Shown here in pieces: positions 36,022 through 45,272 of a DNA stretch of 64,000 nucleotides (position 1 is the stretch's first letter; each line of letters begins with the position of its first letter). A model generated the notes under the pieces. That model had not been told where the DNA came from and searched no databases. It saw only the letters and a list, made by a program, of their open reading frames with translations. Both the position numbers and the translations under genes were made by a program. The DNA is from Dechloromonas sp. CZR5 (GTDB lineage: Bacteria > Pseudomonadota > Gammaproteobacteria > Burkholderiales > Rhodocyclaceae): contig NZ_VUYQ01000003.1 of NCBI RefSeq assembly GCF_008711155.1, positions 1 to 64,000 of the forward strand, given 5' to 3'.

Positions 36022-37224
36022 CTAGAACTCGATGCTCAGGGCGACGGAGCCGTAAGCCTGATTCGTGCTCTGCTCCTCGAACTCCCGCGAGCGGTAAACA
36101 CGCATCACGGCCAATTTGACGCCATGCCCTGCCAGAATGCCTTGAGCGCTGACCCCCACCGCCGCTTGGGCAACACATGGCCGACGCGAGACGCTGTGGC
36201 TGGACCGAAAGAGGTTTCCGTCGAGGGAAAAATCGTAGGCGACAGCCTTCGCTTCCAATATCCCGAAGAGGTGAACGCCAGGGCGCGGCCGACTGGCCGC
36301 TGAGGCGGAATCGCTGGATTTGCCGTGGATGGAGGCCGCCGATGGCGGGCGGTTCTCGGCGCCCGGCCTGAGTGGATAGCTTCCGAAATCATTCGGCAGA
36401 TTCCATCCGATGCGACCCTCGATGCCCAACGTGGCCGACGTCTCGATGTTGCCGAGCCTGAGCCCCAACGAACGTATTGAATCAGCGGAGAAGCCTGGGA
36501 TGATTGCCCCGGCCCCTCGAAACTCCCTGAACTTGCGGTCCAGGGCCAATTGAAAGGCCGGCTCGTTCTTCAATTGGTGCTGCCAGCCTTGAAACCTGTC
36601 GATACCCCGCGCATCGTGCACCAGGTTTTGGGTTTGCTCCGCCAGTGACCAGGGGCCGATCACGCCGAGAGTGATCTCTCGCGTGTCAAGAATTTCACGA
36701 TTCGACTCGGGTTCGTGTTTTCGCCGGTTCCACGCCAATCCCATGTAGAGCAATCCCGCGTAGGGCCGATCGTCGGGGATCAAGTCTGTTCTGGTGTAAT
36801 CCCCCGGCGTGTACATGGACTGGCCGAATTTGACCACTACGTTCTGCGTAGCTGCGGAATTATTCGCATCGGACCAGAATCCGGGGTTCATGAATTGGAT
36901 GAGTTGCGCGTGCAGCCGGATTGGCGCCGGGAAGCACTCGGGCCGCAGCCTGCCCGGGATGTCGTGCGAAATCAGGGTGAACGCCACGCCATTCGTGTAG
37001 TTTTGGTCGGTGCCGGTAAATAGGTCGTTTTCCAGTCTTGCCGTGCCGCCGCGGAATCTGAGTGTTTCTTCCGCTGCGCAATCACCGGCGTCAGCAACGC
37101 CTTCATTGACAGCTTGCGCCAGGGCCGGCGAGGGGAAGAGAACACTCATCGCCAGCGCCAGTGCGGTTCGTCCCAGGCTATGCCGGGCAAACGAGTTCGC
37201 GGAGGGCGGACGGGGCGCGCACAT
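36022..37224 (-). CDS. LpxR-family (DUF2219) outer-membrane lipid A deacylase
   Basis: A 400-aa protein with a signal peptide (ALAQA end, about residue 37). A DUF2219/LpxR beta-barrel follows: ENDLFTGTDQNYTNGVAFTL, PDDRPYAGLLYMGLAWNR and C-terminal YGSVALSIEF with terminal Phe as in outer-membrane barrels. LpxR removes the 3'-acyloxyacyl chain from lipid A. A Pro/Ser-rich insert near residue 300 is unusual. ATG 37224 has RBS AGGGGTG and lies 2 bp after the LOG gene. Confidence 0.85.
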   Translation of the reverse strand: MCAPRPPSANSFARHSLGRTALALAMSVLFPSPALAQAVNEGVADAGDCAAEETLRFRGGTARLENDLFTGTDQNYTNGVAFTLISHDIPGRLRPECFPAPIRLHAQLIQFMNPGFWSDANNSAATQNVVVKFGQSMYTPGDYTRTDLIPDDRPYAGLLYMGLAWNRRKHEPESNREILDTREITLGVIGPWSLAEQTQNLVHDARGIDRFQGWQHQLKNEPAFQLALDRKFREFRGAGAIIPGFSADSIRSLGLRLGNIETSATLGIEGRIGWNLPNDFGSYPLRPGAENRPPSAASIHGKSSDSASAASRPRPGVHLFGILEAKAVAYDFSLDGNLFRSSHSVSRRPCVAQAAVGVSAQGILAGHGVKLAVMRVYRSREFEEQSTNQAYGSVALSIEF

Positions 37225-37226
37225 GC

Positions 37227-38099
37227 TCACCCCTGCGCCCACTCGGGGGCTGGCGGTTTTCCGCCATAGAAGGCTTCCAGGATGGCCACGATTTCTTCTG
37301 CGGCATCCACGCACGTGAACAGCCGCACGTCCTGCGCGCTGATGAAGCCCTCCTCCACGAGATAGTCGAAGTCGACTGCGCGCCGCCAGAATTCTCTGCC
37401 AACCAGCACGATGGGAATGCGCGCCATCTTGCCGGTCTGCACCAGAGTTAACACCTCGAACAGCTCGTCGAGCGTGCCGTATCCGCCCGGGAAGGCGACC
37501 AGCGCCTGCGCACGCAGCAGGAAGTGCATTTTGCGCAGAGCGAAATAGCGGAACCGGAATGCAAGCTCGGGACTGATGAAGGGATTGGGCTCCTGTTCGT
37601 GCGGCAGGGTGACGTTGAGTCCGATGGAGCGCGCGCCGGCCTCAAATGCGCCGCGGTTGGCCGCTTCCATGATGCCGGGTCCGCCGCCGGTGACGACGAC
37701 GAAGTCGCGACGGCCCTCCTGTTGGAAACGAGACGAGACGAGGTGCGTAAAGCGCCGCGCCTCCTCGTAGTAACGCGCATGGGCCAACTGGCGCTTGGCC
37801 GTGGCAAGATCGCGTGCCTGCAGCGGGTCGGGCTGTCCGGCTGCAATGCGCGCCTCGATATCGGCAAGCCCTGCTTGCGCCTCCTCGTGGGAAACGACGC
37901 GCGCGCTGCCGAAGACGACGACGGTTGAACCGATCCCTTGCTCGCGCAGCTCATGCTCTGGCTTGAGGAGTTCCAGTTGCAGACGCAGCGGACGCAAGTC
38001 GCTCTGGGCGAGAAATTCGACGTCCTCGTGAGCCAGCCGATACGCCGGCCCGTTCATGATCGCCTCGCGCAGCGCCTTGTGTTGGTCAGAATCGGTCAT
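37227..38099 (-). CDS. LOG-family (TIGR00730) nucleotide phosphoribohydrolase
   Basis: A 290-aa Rossmann-fold protein. Motifs are VVVFGSARV, VVTGGGPGIMEAANRGAFEAG and PGGYGTLDE (204-212), the LOG/PpnN signature. Family members cleave AMP-like 5'-nucleotides at the N-glycosidic bond. An extra N-terminal about 55 residues resembles bacterial PpnN-like forms. ATG 38099 has RBS GGAGG; the gene overlaps the metallo-hydrolase gene by 14 bp. Confidence 0.87.
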   Translation of the reverse strand: MTDSDQHKALREAIMNGPAYRLAHEDVEFLAQSDLRPLRLQLELLKPEHELREQGIGSTVVVFGSARVVSHEEAQAGLADIEARIAAGQPDPLQARDLATAKRQLAHARYYEEARRFTHLVSSRFQQEGRRDFVVVTGGGPGIMEAANRGAFEAGARSIGLNVTLPHEQEPNPFISPELAFRFRYFALRKMHFLLRAQALVAFPGGYGTLDELFEVLTLVQTGKMARIPIVLVGREFWRRAVDFDYLVEEGFISAQDVRLFTCVDAAEEIVAILEAFYGGKPPAPEWAQG

Positions 38100-39522
38100 G
38101 TCCGCCACCTCCGGCCCGGCCGACCCATCGCACGCGCGTGCCGGGCTCCGGCACTGCTACGTCCCAGCCACGTTCGGCGCGCAGCCGCTCGGCAAAAGCG
38201 AGCGCGGCGCTGGCCTCGCCATGCACCACGAAAGTTCGGGCTGGCGGCTTGCGGAAGTTGGCCGACCAGCCCAGCAATGCGGGCTGGTCGGCATGCGCCG
38301 ACAGCCCGCCCACGGTGTGGATCGCCGCGCGCACGGGGATCTCCTCACCGAAGATAGTCACCCGTTTTGCGCCATCAACCAGACGCCGGCCGAGGGTGCC
38401 TTGCGCCTGGAATCCCGTGATCAGGACGCCGCATTCACGCCGGGGGAGGTTGTGGAGGAGGTGGTGCTTGATGCGCCCGGCGTCGCACATGCCGCTTGCG
38501 GAAATGATGAGGGCGCCCGAGCGAATCTGGTTCAGGGCCTTGGACTCATCGGCGCTCGCGGTGAAATGGAGATAGGGCACGTCCTTGCCCAGGGCGTGCC
38601 AGCCTGCGAGGTGTTTCGCCGCATCATCGAACAGTTCCAGATGTTGTCGGGTGATGCGCGTGGCTTCGGTGGCCATGGGCGAATCGACGAACACCTTGAG
38701 ATTGCGCAACCGGCCTTCGCGGGTGAGGCGGTGCAGGTGATACAAGACTTCCTGGGTGCGACCGACCGCGAACGCGGGCACGATCACGTTGCCTCCCTGT
38801 TCGTGCAAGGTGCGGTCGACGATCTCGATCAGTTCGCCCTCGCTCGACGCCATGTCCTTGTGCACGCGGTCGCCGTAGGTGGACTCCATGACCAGGATGT
38901 CCGCGTCCTCGATGGGCGTCGGATCGCGCAGGATCGGGCGCCCCGGCTGGCCAAGATCGCCGCTGAAAACGAGCTTCGCGGTCTGGCCGTGTTCGCTGAT
39001 CCAGACCTCGATGATGGCCGAACCGAGGATGTGGCCTGCGTCGCGGAAGCGGCAACGCGCTCCGGTATGAGGCATGAATTCCTGGTCATAGGCGGTCGAC
39101 CGCACTTGACGCAGGCAGTCCTGCGCATCCTCCAGCGTGTACAGAGGGGGCAACTCCGCGCTCCTACCAGGTGCTGACCTGGTGTAACGCTTGGCCCGCT
39201 CAGCATCGCCCTCCTGGATATGTGCGCTGTCGGGCAGCATCACCTGGAGCAGATCGGCGGTCGCGGCGGTGGTATAGATCGGCCCTTGGAAGCCCGCACG
39301 GGTGAGCTTGGGCAGCAGGCCGCTGTGGTCGATGTGCGCATGAGTCAGCAATACGAAATCGATTGATTTCGGGTCGAATGCGAACGGCTTCCGGTTGCGC
39401 GCCGGTGCCTCGCGCCCGCCCTGCACCATGCCGCAGTCCACCAGGAAGCGCGTGTCCGCTGTCTCCACCAGGTAGCATGAGCCGGTTACTTCGCGCGCCG
39501 CGCCGAGAAAGGTGATGTTCAT
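38086..39522 (-). CDS. beta-CASP metallo-beta-lactamase fold hydrolase
   Basis: A 478-aa protein. Metal motif THAHIDHSG (His61, His63, Asp65, His66) and a later DAGHILGSA are present, with a beta-CASP segment around 250-370 and RMMBL motif HTVGGLSAHADQ. This is the CPSF73/Ysh1-like group of RNA-processing enzymes, so it probably cleaves RNA. Its physiological role in this operon is unknown. ATGA overlap with the upstream amidotransferase gene. Confidence 0.9.
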   Translation of the reverse strand: MNITFLGAAREVTGSCYLVETADTRFLVDCGMVQGGREAPARNRKPFAFDPKSIDFVLLTHAHIDHSGLLPKLTRAGFQGPIYTTAATADLLQVMLPDSAHIQEGDAERAKRYTRSAPGRSAELPPLYTLEDAQDCLRQVRSTAYDQEFMPHTGARCRFRDAGHILGSAIIEVWISEHGQTAKLVFSGDLGQPGRPILRDPTPIEDADILVMESTYGDRVHKDMASSEGELIEIVDRTLHEQGGNVIVPAFAVGRTQEVLYHLHRLTREGRLRNLKVFVDSPMATEATRITRQHLELFDDAAKHLAGWHALGKDVPYLHFTASADESKALNQIRSGALIISASGMCDAGRIKHHLLHNLPRRECGVLITGFQAQGTLGRRLVDGAKRVTIFGEEIPVRAAIHTVGGLSAHADQPALLGWSANFRKPPARTFVVHGEASAALAFAERLRAERGWDVAVPEPGTRVRWVGRAGGGGHDRF

Positions 39523-40250
39523 TTCGTGTTCCCGCCCGCGCATGCGATCCGGTCCGGGCTGTCCGTCGCCAGCCTGTCGAGCAGGTCATGCATGACACGA
39601 TTGATGGCGTCGAACCGGCTTGCGTCCGCAAGCATTTCCTGCGACGTCTGGATGTAGCGACCTTGGACGAGTTCGTTGGCGCCGTGAACGAGTAGCTGTC
39701 GTGCGCTGTCCAGGGTTGTTTCCAGGTGAAACTGCAAGCCGACCACCCGTCCGTCATAGACGAAGGCCTGGTTCGTGCAGCCAGCGCTGCGAGCGGCATG
39801 CACCGCGCCGGTCGGAATGTCGTAGGTGTCGCCATGCCAATGGAACACATCGATTTGCCGTGGGAAGGCTTCAAACAGACCGTCGCCAGAGGCGGCCTCT
39901 GTCTTTTCGACCGGAAACCAGCCGATCTCCTTGTCGGCGTTGGCGTAGCCCCTTGCGCCAAGCACATCGGCAACCAACTGCGCCCCAAGGCAGATGCCGA
40001 GCACGCGCCGGCCGGCGGCGATGGCCCGCTCGATGAAGCGCTTCTCGTTTACCAGCCAGGGGTAGTCGGCCTCTTCGTAAATGTTCATGGGGCCGCCCAA
40101 TACCACTAGCAGATCCACCGTATGGATGCCTGGCAGGGGATCGCCACGGTAGAGGCGCGTTGCGCCGAGCGCGTGCCCACCGCGCCGAATCCACTCCTCG
40201 ATGCTTCCGAGTCCTTCGAACGGCACGTGCTGCAGATAATGTATGTTCAT
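39519..40250 (-). CDS. class I glutamine amidotransferase-like protein
   Basis: A 243-aa stand-alone GATase1 domain with Cys87 (GICLGAQL), His175 and Glu177 (LQFHLET). The triad is complete, so glutaminase activity is likely. It resembles the GMP synthase-like domain proteins that act on their own; gamma-glutamyl hydrolase or transfer functions are possible. RBS AAGGAGGAA precedes ATG 40250. The partner synthase domain is absent. Confidence 0.87.
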   Translation of the reverse strand: MNIHYLQHVPFEGLGSIEEWIRRGGHALGATRLYRGDPLPGIHTVDLLVVLGGPMNIYEEADYPWLVNEKRFIERAIAAGRRVLGICLGAQLVADVLGARGYANADKEIGWFPVEKTEAASGDGLFEAFPRQIDVFHWHGDTYDIPTGAVHAARSAGCTNQAFVYDGRVVGLQFHLETTLDSARQLLVHGANELVQGRYIQTSQEMLADASRFDAINRVMHDLLDRLATDSPDRIACAGGNTK

Positions 40251-41128
40251 CGCGTTCCTCCTTGACCAGCGCTGACGTTCCGACGCGCCTGTTTCTCACC
40301 TAGGTCAGGTTTGAGCCGGTCATATACGAGGCGGTATGAAACCGGCTGCCCTTCCGAAACCTGTGCCACGGAGGAGATGACGAGTTGTCCATTCCTGCCA
40401 TCGATCTGGTAGCTCTGGACGAATTTCATTCCGAGTGCCGTCGTCTCGACCACCAACACGGCGCCTTCCCAGCCCGCGACCGCTACCCGCTGCTGCAGCC
40501 CGCTGTTGGCGGAAACGCTGGCGCCGCGAAAGTCGGTGAAGAGACGCTGACGTCGATCGCTCTCGTCGGCGATCAGCAGCATTGGATCCTGATGGATGAC
40601 ATGAAGCTCTTGCGCAAGGGCCAGCAGTGCGGACAGCTCCCGGGAGGACAGGCCGTCGCTTCCACCCATGCCACCCCCACGGCCCTGGCGTCCGCCGTCC
40701 ATCCCGCCGCCCCGGCCCATTCCTCCGGGGCCGCCGCCCATCCTGCCCATCCTGCGCCCTCCGTCCCTGGCCTGTCTCGACGCCTGCGCGGCTTCCTTGG
40801 CCTTTTCCCGCGGGTCGTCGCTGGCCTTGGTGTTGAGAAGCCAGTCGCCGGAGAAATCCGGCTTGGGCGGCGATGCAGGAGTACTCCGATCTCTAAGACG
40901 CTGATACAGCGCCCAGTGAGCCGCACCAGGCGTCCCGCATTGCGATTCCGCATCAAGGATCGCCTGAGCCGCGAATACGTCCCCATCCTCCTGTGCATCC
41001 CCCGTGGCGAGGCTCGTGACTCCACCGCCGACATGGCCTTGCGCCGGAAAAGACGGCGCGGCCATGGCGCTGGCCGCCAATGCCAAACCGAGCCACAGCA
41101 CGGTGGCGAGACACTTCTTCAGGTTCAT
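40247..41128 (-). CDS. exported Gly/Met-rich protein of unknown function
   Basis: A 293-aa protein with a signal peptide (about 1-23, AMAA). The centre (about 120-160) is low-complexity Gly/Met/Arg repeats. The C-terminal domain (about 165-280: LLIADESDRRQRLFTDFRG, VVETTALGMKFVQSYQI) is beta-rich. I do not know the family. Met-rich stretches can bind Cu(I), which is speculation. It overlaps neighbours on both sides by 4 bp. Confidence 0.7.
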   Translation of the reverse strand: MNLKKCLATVLWLGLALAASAMAAPSFPAQGHVGGGVTSLATGDAQEDGDVFAAQAILDAESQCGTPGAAHWALYQRLRDRSTPASPPKPDFSGDWLLNTKASDDPREKAKEAAQASRQARDGGRRMGRMGGGPGGMGRGGGMDGGRQGRGGGMGGSDGLSSRELSALLALAQELHVIHQDPMLLIADESDRRQRLFTDFRGASVSANSGLQQRVAVAGWEGAVLVVETTALGMKFVQSYQIDGRNGQLVISSVAQVSEGQPVSYRLVYDRLKPDLGEKQARRNVSAGQGGTR

Positions 41129-41544
41129 TTCATATCTCTCGCCGTTAAGGCGGGCTTTCCGCGCGACAGACCGCGCCAGGAAATGGCTGAGATTGCCACC
41201 CACACCAGCGTTCGGAAGCTCATCGCGATGACTGTGCGCATTTCATAGACCCCGCCGGCATAGACGTGTGCGCCGAATGCCGCAAAGGCAAACGCAGTCG
41301 CTGCGGCGATGACGACGGCCAGCCACACCGCCCATCGATGCCGCAGCCACAGTCCAGCGCCAGCGATGACGTAGACAAAGCCGGCCAGAAAGTTGAACCA
41401 GAGCACGAACGGCACATAGTTCCCGGCAGAGGCTCGCGCCGCTTCGCCACCAAACAGGATCGCGCCGCCTTCCTTGATGGTCAGCAGGCCGAAGCCGACA
41501 GCAACCAAGGATATTGCCCAGATACGGAATCCGTTTTTTTGCAT
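41125..41544 (-). CDS. four-TM inner-membrane protein
   Basis: A 139-aa protein with hydrophobic segments near 9-30, 45-68, 74-97 and 106-125. There is no catalytic motif. Similar small membrane proteins accompany some DevABC exporters, but no function is known to me. It lies between the TetR-C-like gene and the exported Met-rich protein gene, in the same transcript (4-bp overlap downstream). Confidence 0.7.
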   Translation of the reverse strand: MQKNGFRIWAISLVAVGFGLLTIKEGGAILFGGEAARASAGNYVPFVLWFNFLAGFVYVIAGAGLWLRHRWAVWLAVVIAAATAFAFAAFGAHVYAGGVYEMRTVIAMSFRTLVWVAISAISWRGLSRGKPALTARDMK

Positions 41545-41590
41545 AGATATCCTCACGGTTTTCCATCCCCTAGAAACTTCCCGGCGGCCT

Positions 41591-42181
41591 TCATTTCGAA
41601 GGAACAGCCAGTGCGGTCCGGTAAAGGGCGAAAAGCTCGGCAGCCTTCCGCAGGAACGATTCCCGCTGCTGTGGGATGGCATGGGTTTCGACCACCAGTT
41701 TCCGGATGACGCCGACTAGGGAGATTGCCGCCGCATCCGGTTTGATGTCGGCTCTGACCTGGCCCTGCTGTTTGGCGCGAGTGATGATTTGCGCCAGGCG
41801 GGTGGCGTAGTAAGCGATGAGCATCCGTACGCGCCGCTGAAGACCGGGATCACAATCCTGTGCCAACCAAGACAACAGGCGCCTGGGGACGTCGGGGTGC
41901 CTGGCGATGAACGCGATCTGCTGTTGGAACACGCCCTCCAGTTCCCGCAGCGGGTCGTTTTTCCACCCGCGCTTGACTGAGCGCAAGAGCCGGCCTCTCA
42001 CTCTGGCAATAAACCTTTTTCGGCCACCGTGGCTGTCCGTCTGCGGAGGCGACCATCCATCCTCGGCCGCGGCGGCGGCTCCAAGTAGACTTTCCATATC
42101 CGCGAACAGGTAGTAGCGCGTGTTTTCCCACCATCGTTTGAGGTGCTGCTGCTCGAACCGATTCATCCTGTCGCTCGTCAT
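41591..42181 (-). CDS. TetR-like ligand domain without an HTH
   Basis: A 196-aa protein. The part from about residue 75 (FIARHPDVPRRLLSWLAQD, IITRAKQQGQVRADIKPDAA) is homologous to the C-terminal domain of the TetR regulator encoded at 45269. The N-terminal 75 residues contain no TetR HTH, and there is no frame-shifted HTH in the 25 bp before devA. A good RBS (AAAGGAGCGGG) supports the start. It may be an anti-repressor by heterodimerisation, or a decayed gene. Confidence 0.7.
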   Translation of the reverse strand: MTSDRMNRFEQQHLKRWWENTRYYLFADMESLLGAAAAAEDGWSPPQTDSHGGRKRFIARVRGRLLRSVKRGWKNDPLRELEGVFQQQIAFIARHPDVPRRLLSWLAQDCDPGLQRRVRMLIAYYATRLAQIITRAKQQGQVRADIKPDAAAISLVGVIRKLVVETHAIPQQRESFLRKAAELFALYRTALAVPSK

Positions 42182-42206
42182 GGTGCCCGCTCCTTTACTT
42201 TAAAAG

Positions 42207-42917
42207 TCAATCAAACCCTCGCCCTTCACCGGCCTCTTCATGGGTCACGCCATCGCGGATGTGGTAGATGCGCTTGAAAGTGGGAATGATCTTTTCGTCA
42301 TGGGTGACCACGATGATGGCGGTCTCGAACTTCCGGGCCATGTCATTGAGGATGCGGATCACAGCCATGGCGCGCTCGCTGTCGAGAGGCGCGGTGGGTT
42401 CATCCGCCAGGATCACCGGCGGACGGTTGACCAATCCGCGCGCGATGGCGACCCGTTGCTGCTCGCCACCGGAGAGTTGCGAGGGCATGGCGCGAGCCCT
42501 GTGTTGCACATCAAGCGCCGTGAGCAATCCCAGCGCCTTCCTGCGCGACTCTCCATTCGCGACACCTGCGAGCATCGGCAGCAGCGCCACGTTGTCGGTG
42601 ACATCGAGAAACGGAATCAGGTACGGCGCTTGGAATACGAAGCCAATCTTGTCGCGCCGCAAGGCGCGCAGATCGCGGACTTTCCAGCCATCGTCGAAGA
42701 TCACTTCATCGCCCAGCATCATGCGACCGGCGGTCGGATCAATCACAGCACCCAGACATTTGAGCAGAGTGCTCTTACCCGAGCCGGACGGACCGATCAG
42801 GCCTACCACCTCACCCGGCGCCACCTGCATGTCCACGCCCTTCAGGGCATCGACAGCGGTGTCGCCCTCGCCATAACGTTTTTTCAAACCTTCGATGCGA
42901 ATGCCTTTGCCACTCAT
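42207..42917 (-). CDS. ABC exporter ATPase, DevA/MacB-like
   Basis: A 236-aa LolD/DevA-type ATPase. Walker A GPSGSGKST (42-50), signature LSGGEQQR, Walker B VILADEPTAPLD and H-loop VTHDEKI are intact. It powers the adjacent permease; the set resembles the MacAB/DevBCA tripartite exporters. RBS GGAGG before ATG 42917. One nucleotide separates it from the permease gene. Confidence 0.95.
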   Translation of the reverse strand: MSGKGIRIEGLKKRYGEGDTAVDALKGVDMQVAPGEVVGLIGPSGSGKSTLLKCLGAVIDPTAGRMMLGDEVIFDDGWKVRDLRALRRDKIGFVFQAPYLIPFLDVTDNVALLPMLAGVANGESRRKALGLLTALDVQHRARAMPSQLSGGEQQRVAIARGLVNRPPVILADEPTAPLDSERAMAVIRILNDMARKFETAIIVVTHDEKIIPTFKRIYHIRDGVTHEEAGEGRGFD

Positions 42918-42918
42918 C

Positions 42919-44124
42919 TCAACCTCCAATGGCTTCGGCCGGATCGACCTTGAGTGCCATGCGGATGGCAACGATGCTTGCCAGCACGCAAATCACGAGC
43001 ACTGCGAAAAAGCCGGCGATGGAGTCGAACGGCATCAGCAGTACATACTTGGGAAAGAGGGGCGCTGAGAAAGTGGCCGTGATCTTGCCGACCACGAAGC
43101 CGATCACGCCCAAGGCGAGCGCCTGCTGCATGATCATCGCGGCGATGGTGCGGTTGCGTGTGCCGATGAGCTTCAAGACCGCGATCTCGCGGATCTTGTC
43201 CATCGTCAGTGTGTAGATGATGAAGGCAACGATGGCCGCGCTGACGATGGCCAGAATCACCAGGAACATGCCGATCTGCTTGGCCGAGGTGGCGATCAGC
43301 TTCCCGACGAGGATGCCTTCCATTTGTGCCCGGGTATAGACCGTCAAACGCTTCCAGCGTCGGATGGATTCGGCCACTTCTTCGGGCGCATGACCTGGCT
43401 TCAACGTAACCAGCACGGCATTGACAAACGGATTGGTGCTTTGTGATGCGATCACCGCATCCAGCAGGCCTGGCACACCAGGCCGGTTGAGCGCCGGATT
43501 GGCTTCGGTGCGACGCCGGCTTTGCCAGATGGCGTCGTTGTCCTTGAGGAACTGTGCCTCCTGGGCATCCTTGAGCGGAATGAATACCATCGGGTCGCCA
43601 CTGGACGACACCATGCGCCGTGTCAGCCCGACGACGGTGTAATGATTGCGGCGAACGGCTAGACGATCCCCCAGTTTGAAACCCGTAGCGATATCGGCCA
43701 CCGCCTCGTAGTGGCCTCGCGTGATCTGGCGTCCGGCGACGAGATAAGGCGGCCAGCCGGGTGTAGTTCCCAGCTCGCCGGGCGCGATGCCGACCACCAT
43801 GGTGCGGACATCATTCTCGCCCTTCCGCACCTGCATGGTCAGGTAGGTCACGTTCGCAGCCTGGGCGACTCCCGGCATCGCGAGGATGGCGCGATATGCA
43901 TCGTCGTTGAGGCTGGACGATTCCGCGTAAGGGCCCAGCGTGTCCTTTTGCACGACCCAAAGGTCAGCGCCGCTGTTGTCGAGTAGCGCCTTGCCGTCGT
44001 CCACCATGCCCCGGTACACCCCGGCCATGACCAAGGTGACGCCAATCAGTAGACCCAGACCGATGCCGGTGAAGACGAATTTTCCCCACGCATGCAGAAT
44101 GTCGCGGCCGGCCAGGCTGATCAT
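42919..44124 (-). CDS. ABC exporter permease, DevC/MacB-like
   Basis: A 401-aa protein with one TM at about 16-36, a large periplasmic domain (about 40-280) and three TMs at about 283-310, 330-355 and 365-390, the MacB/DevC topology (FtsX-like fold). Mechanotransmission exporters of this kind move substrates from the periplasm through the outer-membrane channel. The substrate cannot be told from sequence. Overlaps the adaptor gene by 4 bp. Confidence 0.93.
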   Translation of the reverse strand: MISLAGRDILHAWGKFVFTGIGLGLLIGVTLVMAGVYRGMVDDGKALLDNSGADLWVVQKDTLGPYAESSSLNDDAYRAILAMPGVAQAANVTYLTMQVRKGENDVRTMVVGIAPGELGTTPGWPPYLVAGRQITRGHYEAVADIATGFKLGDRLAVRRNHYTVVGLTRRMVSSSGDPMVFIPLKDAQEAQFLKDNDAIWQSRRRTEANPALNRPGVPGLLDAVIASQSTNPFVNAVLVTLKPGHAPEEVAESIRRWKRLTVYTRAQMEGILVGKLIATSAKQIGMFLVILAIVSAAIVAFIIYTLTMDKIREIAVLKLIGTRNRTIAAMIMQQALALGVIGFVVGKITATFSAPLFPKYVLLMPFDSIAGFFAVLVICVLASIVAIRMALKVDPAEAIGG

Positions 44125-45272
44125 TCTGAGACTCCCGGGATGTGGTCGACTACATGAACGCGGCTGCGGGCCGTCAGTGCCTTTTCGCTATAAGTCACGA
44201 CCTGGTCCCCGTTGTTAAGCCCTTCGCGCACCTGCACGTAACCATTTAGATCGGAAGCACCTAGCTTGACCGGGGCAAAATGCAGATCACCATCAACGAT
44301 TTGCCAGGCACCAATTTTATTGCCGTCACGCTGGACGGCTGCGTTGGGGATCAGAGGAGCGGGCGGGAGCGCCGGCAAGTCAACCGTGACTTCGGCCAGT
44401 TCGCCCACCGGCGGCAAAGGCTCCGGTCTGCTATCGAATGCCACCTTGGCGAGCGTTTCCTCGGTTACTGCGTCGGCCTTGGGTTCTACCCGCAGCACGC
44501 GACCTTTCAACGTCTGGCCACCACGTGAACGCAGGACGATACGAGCCGGCAGCCCCCCAGCGAGCCCCGATGCGCTGATCTGGTCGAAGCGCACGTTGAT
44601 CCACAAACTCTTGGGGTCAATCACTTCCACCACGGCCTGACCTGCGACGATGGTCGTGCCGGGATCGGCATCGCGCACGGCGACCACGCCGTCGACCGGC
44701 GCGATCAGGCGCAGATTGCTCCTCTGGGCAACCAGCGCTTCGCGGTCGGAGCGTGCCCGGGCTATATCTTCCCGAGCGGCGGATAGGGCGGCATCGGCGA
44801 TCTGCAGTTCCTGCCGCTTCGTAGTGACGATTTCCTCGCTGGTCGAGCGCACCGTGAACAATTGCTCATAGCGGCGCGCCTGGGTTTGCGCGTAGGCTTG
44901 CCGGGCCTCCGCCTCGCGCAAAGCCGCTTCCGCACGCTTGAATGCCGACTCCTGAGAGCGGACCCGATCGTCGAGATCGACCGGATCCATTTCACCGAGT
45001 ATCTGTCCGGCCTTGACCAGGTCTCCCACATGCACATCCAGACGTTTGACGCGCCCGGCAAACGTCGGGCCGATCTTGTAGGTGTAGCGGGCCTCCACCG
45101 TGCCGATCCCGAATAACGCCGGCGTGACCGCTCGCGATTCGACTGTCACCACCGTCACCGAGACCGGCGCCAGCGGGCCGGACCGCAGGCCAACGTAGAT
45201 GAAGAGTGCCAGCAATGGGACGATGACGGCCAGGAGTGCCAAGGTACGGCCTTGCAGCGGTAGGCGTTTCAT
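44121..45272 (-). CDS. HlyD/RND-type periplasmic adaptor
   Basis: A 383-aa adaptor: N-terminal TM (about 10-30), lipoyl half-motifs (GRVKRLDVHVGDLVKAGQIL and LIAPVDGVVAVRDADPGT), a coiled-coil hairpin between (about 95-190) and a beta-barrel domain. It links the DevC-like permease to an outer-membrane factor such as the NodT protein of this operon. Overlaps tetR and devC by 4 bp. Confidence 0.93.
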   Translation of the reverse strand: MKRLPLQGRTLALLAVIVPLLALFIYVGLRSGPLAPVSVTVVTVESRAVTPALFGIGTVEARYTYKIGPTFAGRVKRLDVHVGDLVKAGQILGEMDPVDLDDRVRSQESAFKRAEAALREAEARQAYAQTQARRYEQLFTVRSTSEEIVTTKRQELQIADAALSAAREDIARARSDREALVAQRSNLRLIAPVDGVVAVRDADPGTTIVAGQAVVEVIDPKSLWINVRFDQISASGLAGGLPARIVLRSRGGQTLKGRVLRVEPKADAVTEETLAKVAFDSRPEPLPPVGELAEVTVDLPALPPAPLIPNAAVQRDGNKIGAWQIVDGDLHFAPVKLGASDLNGYVQVREGLNNGDQVVTYSEKALTARSRVHVVDHIPGVSE

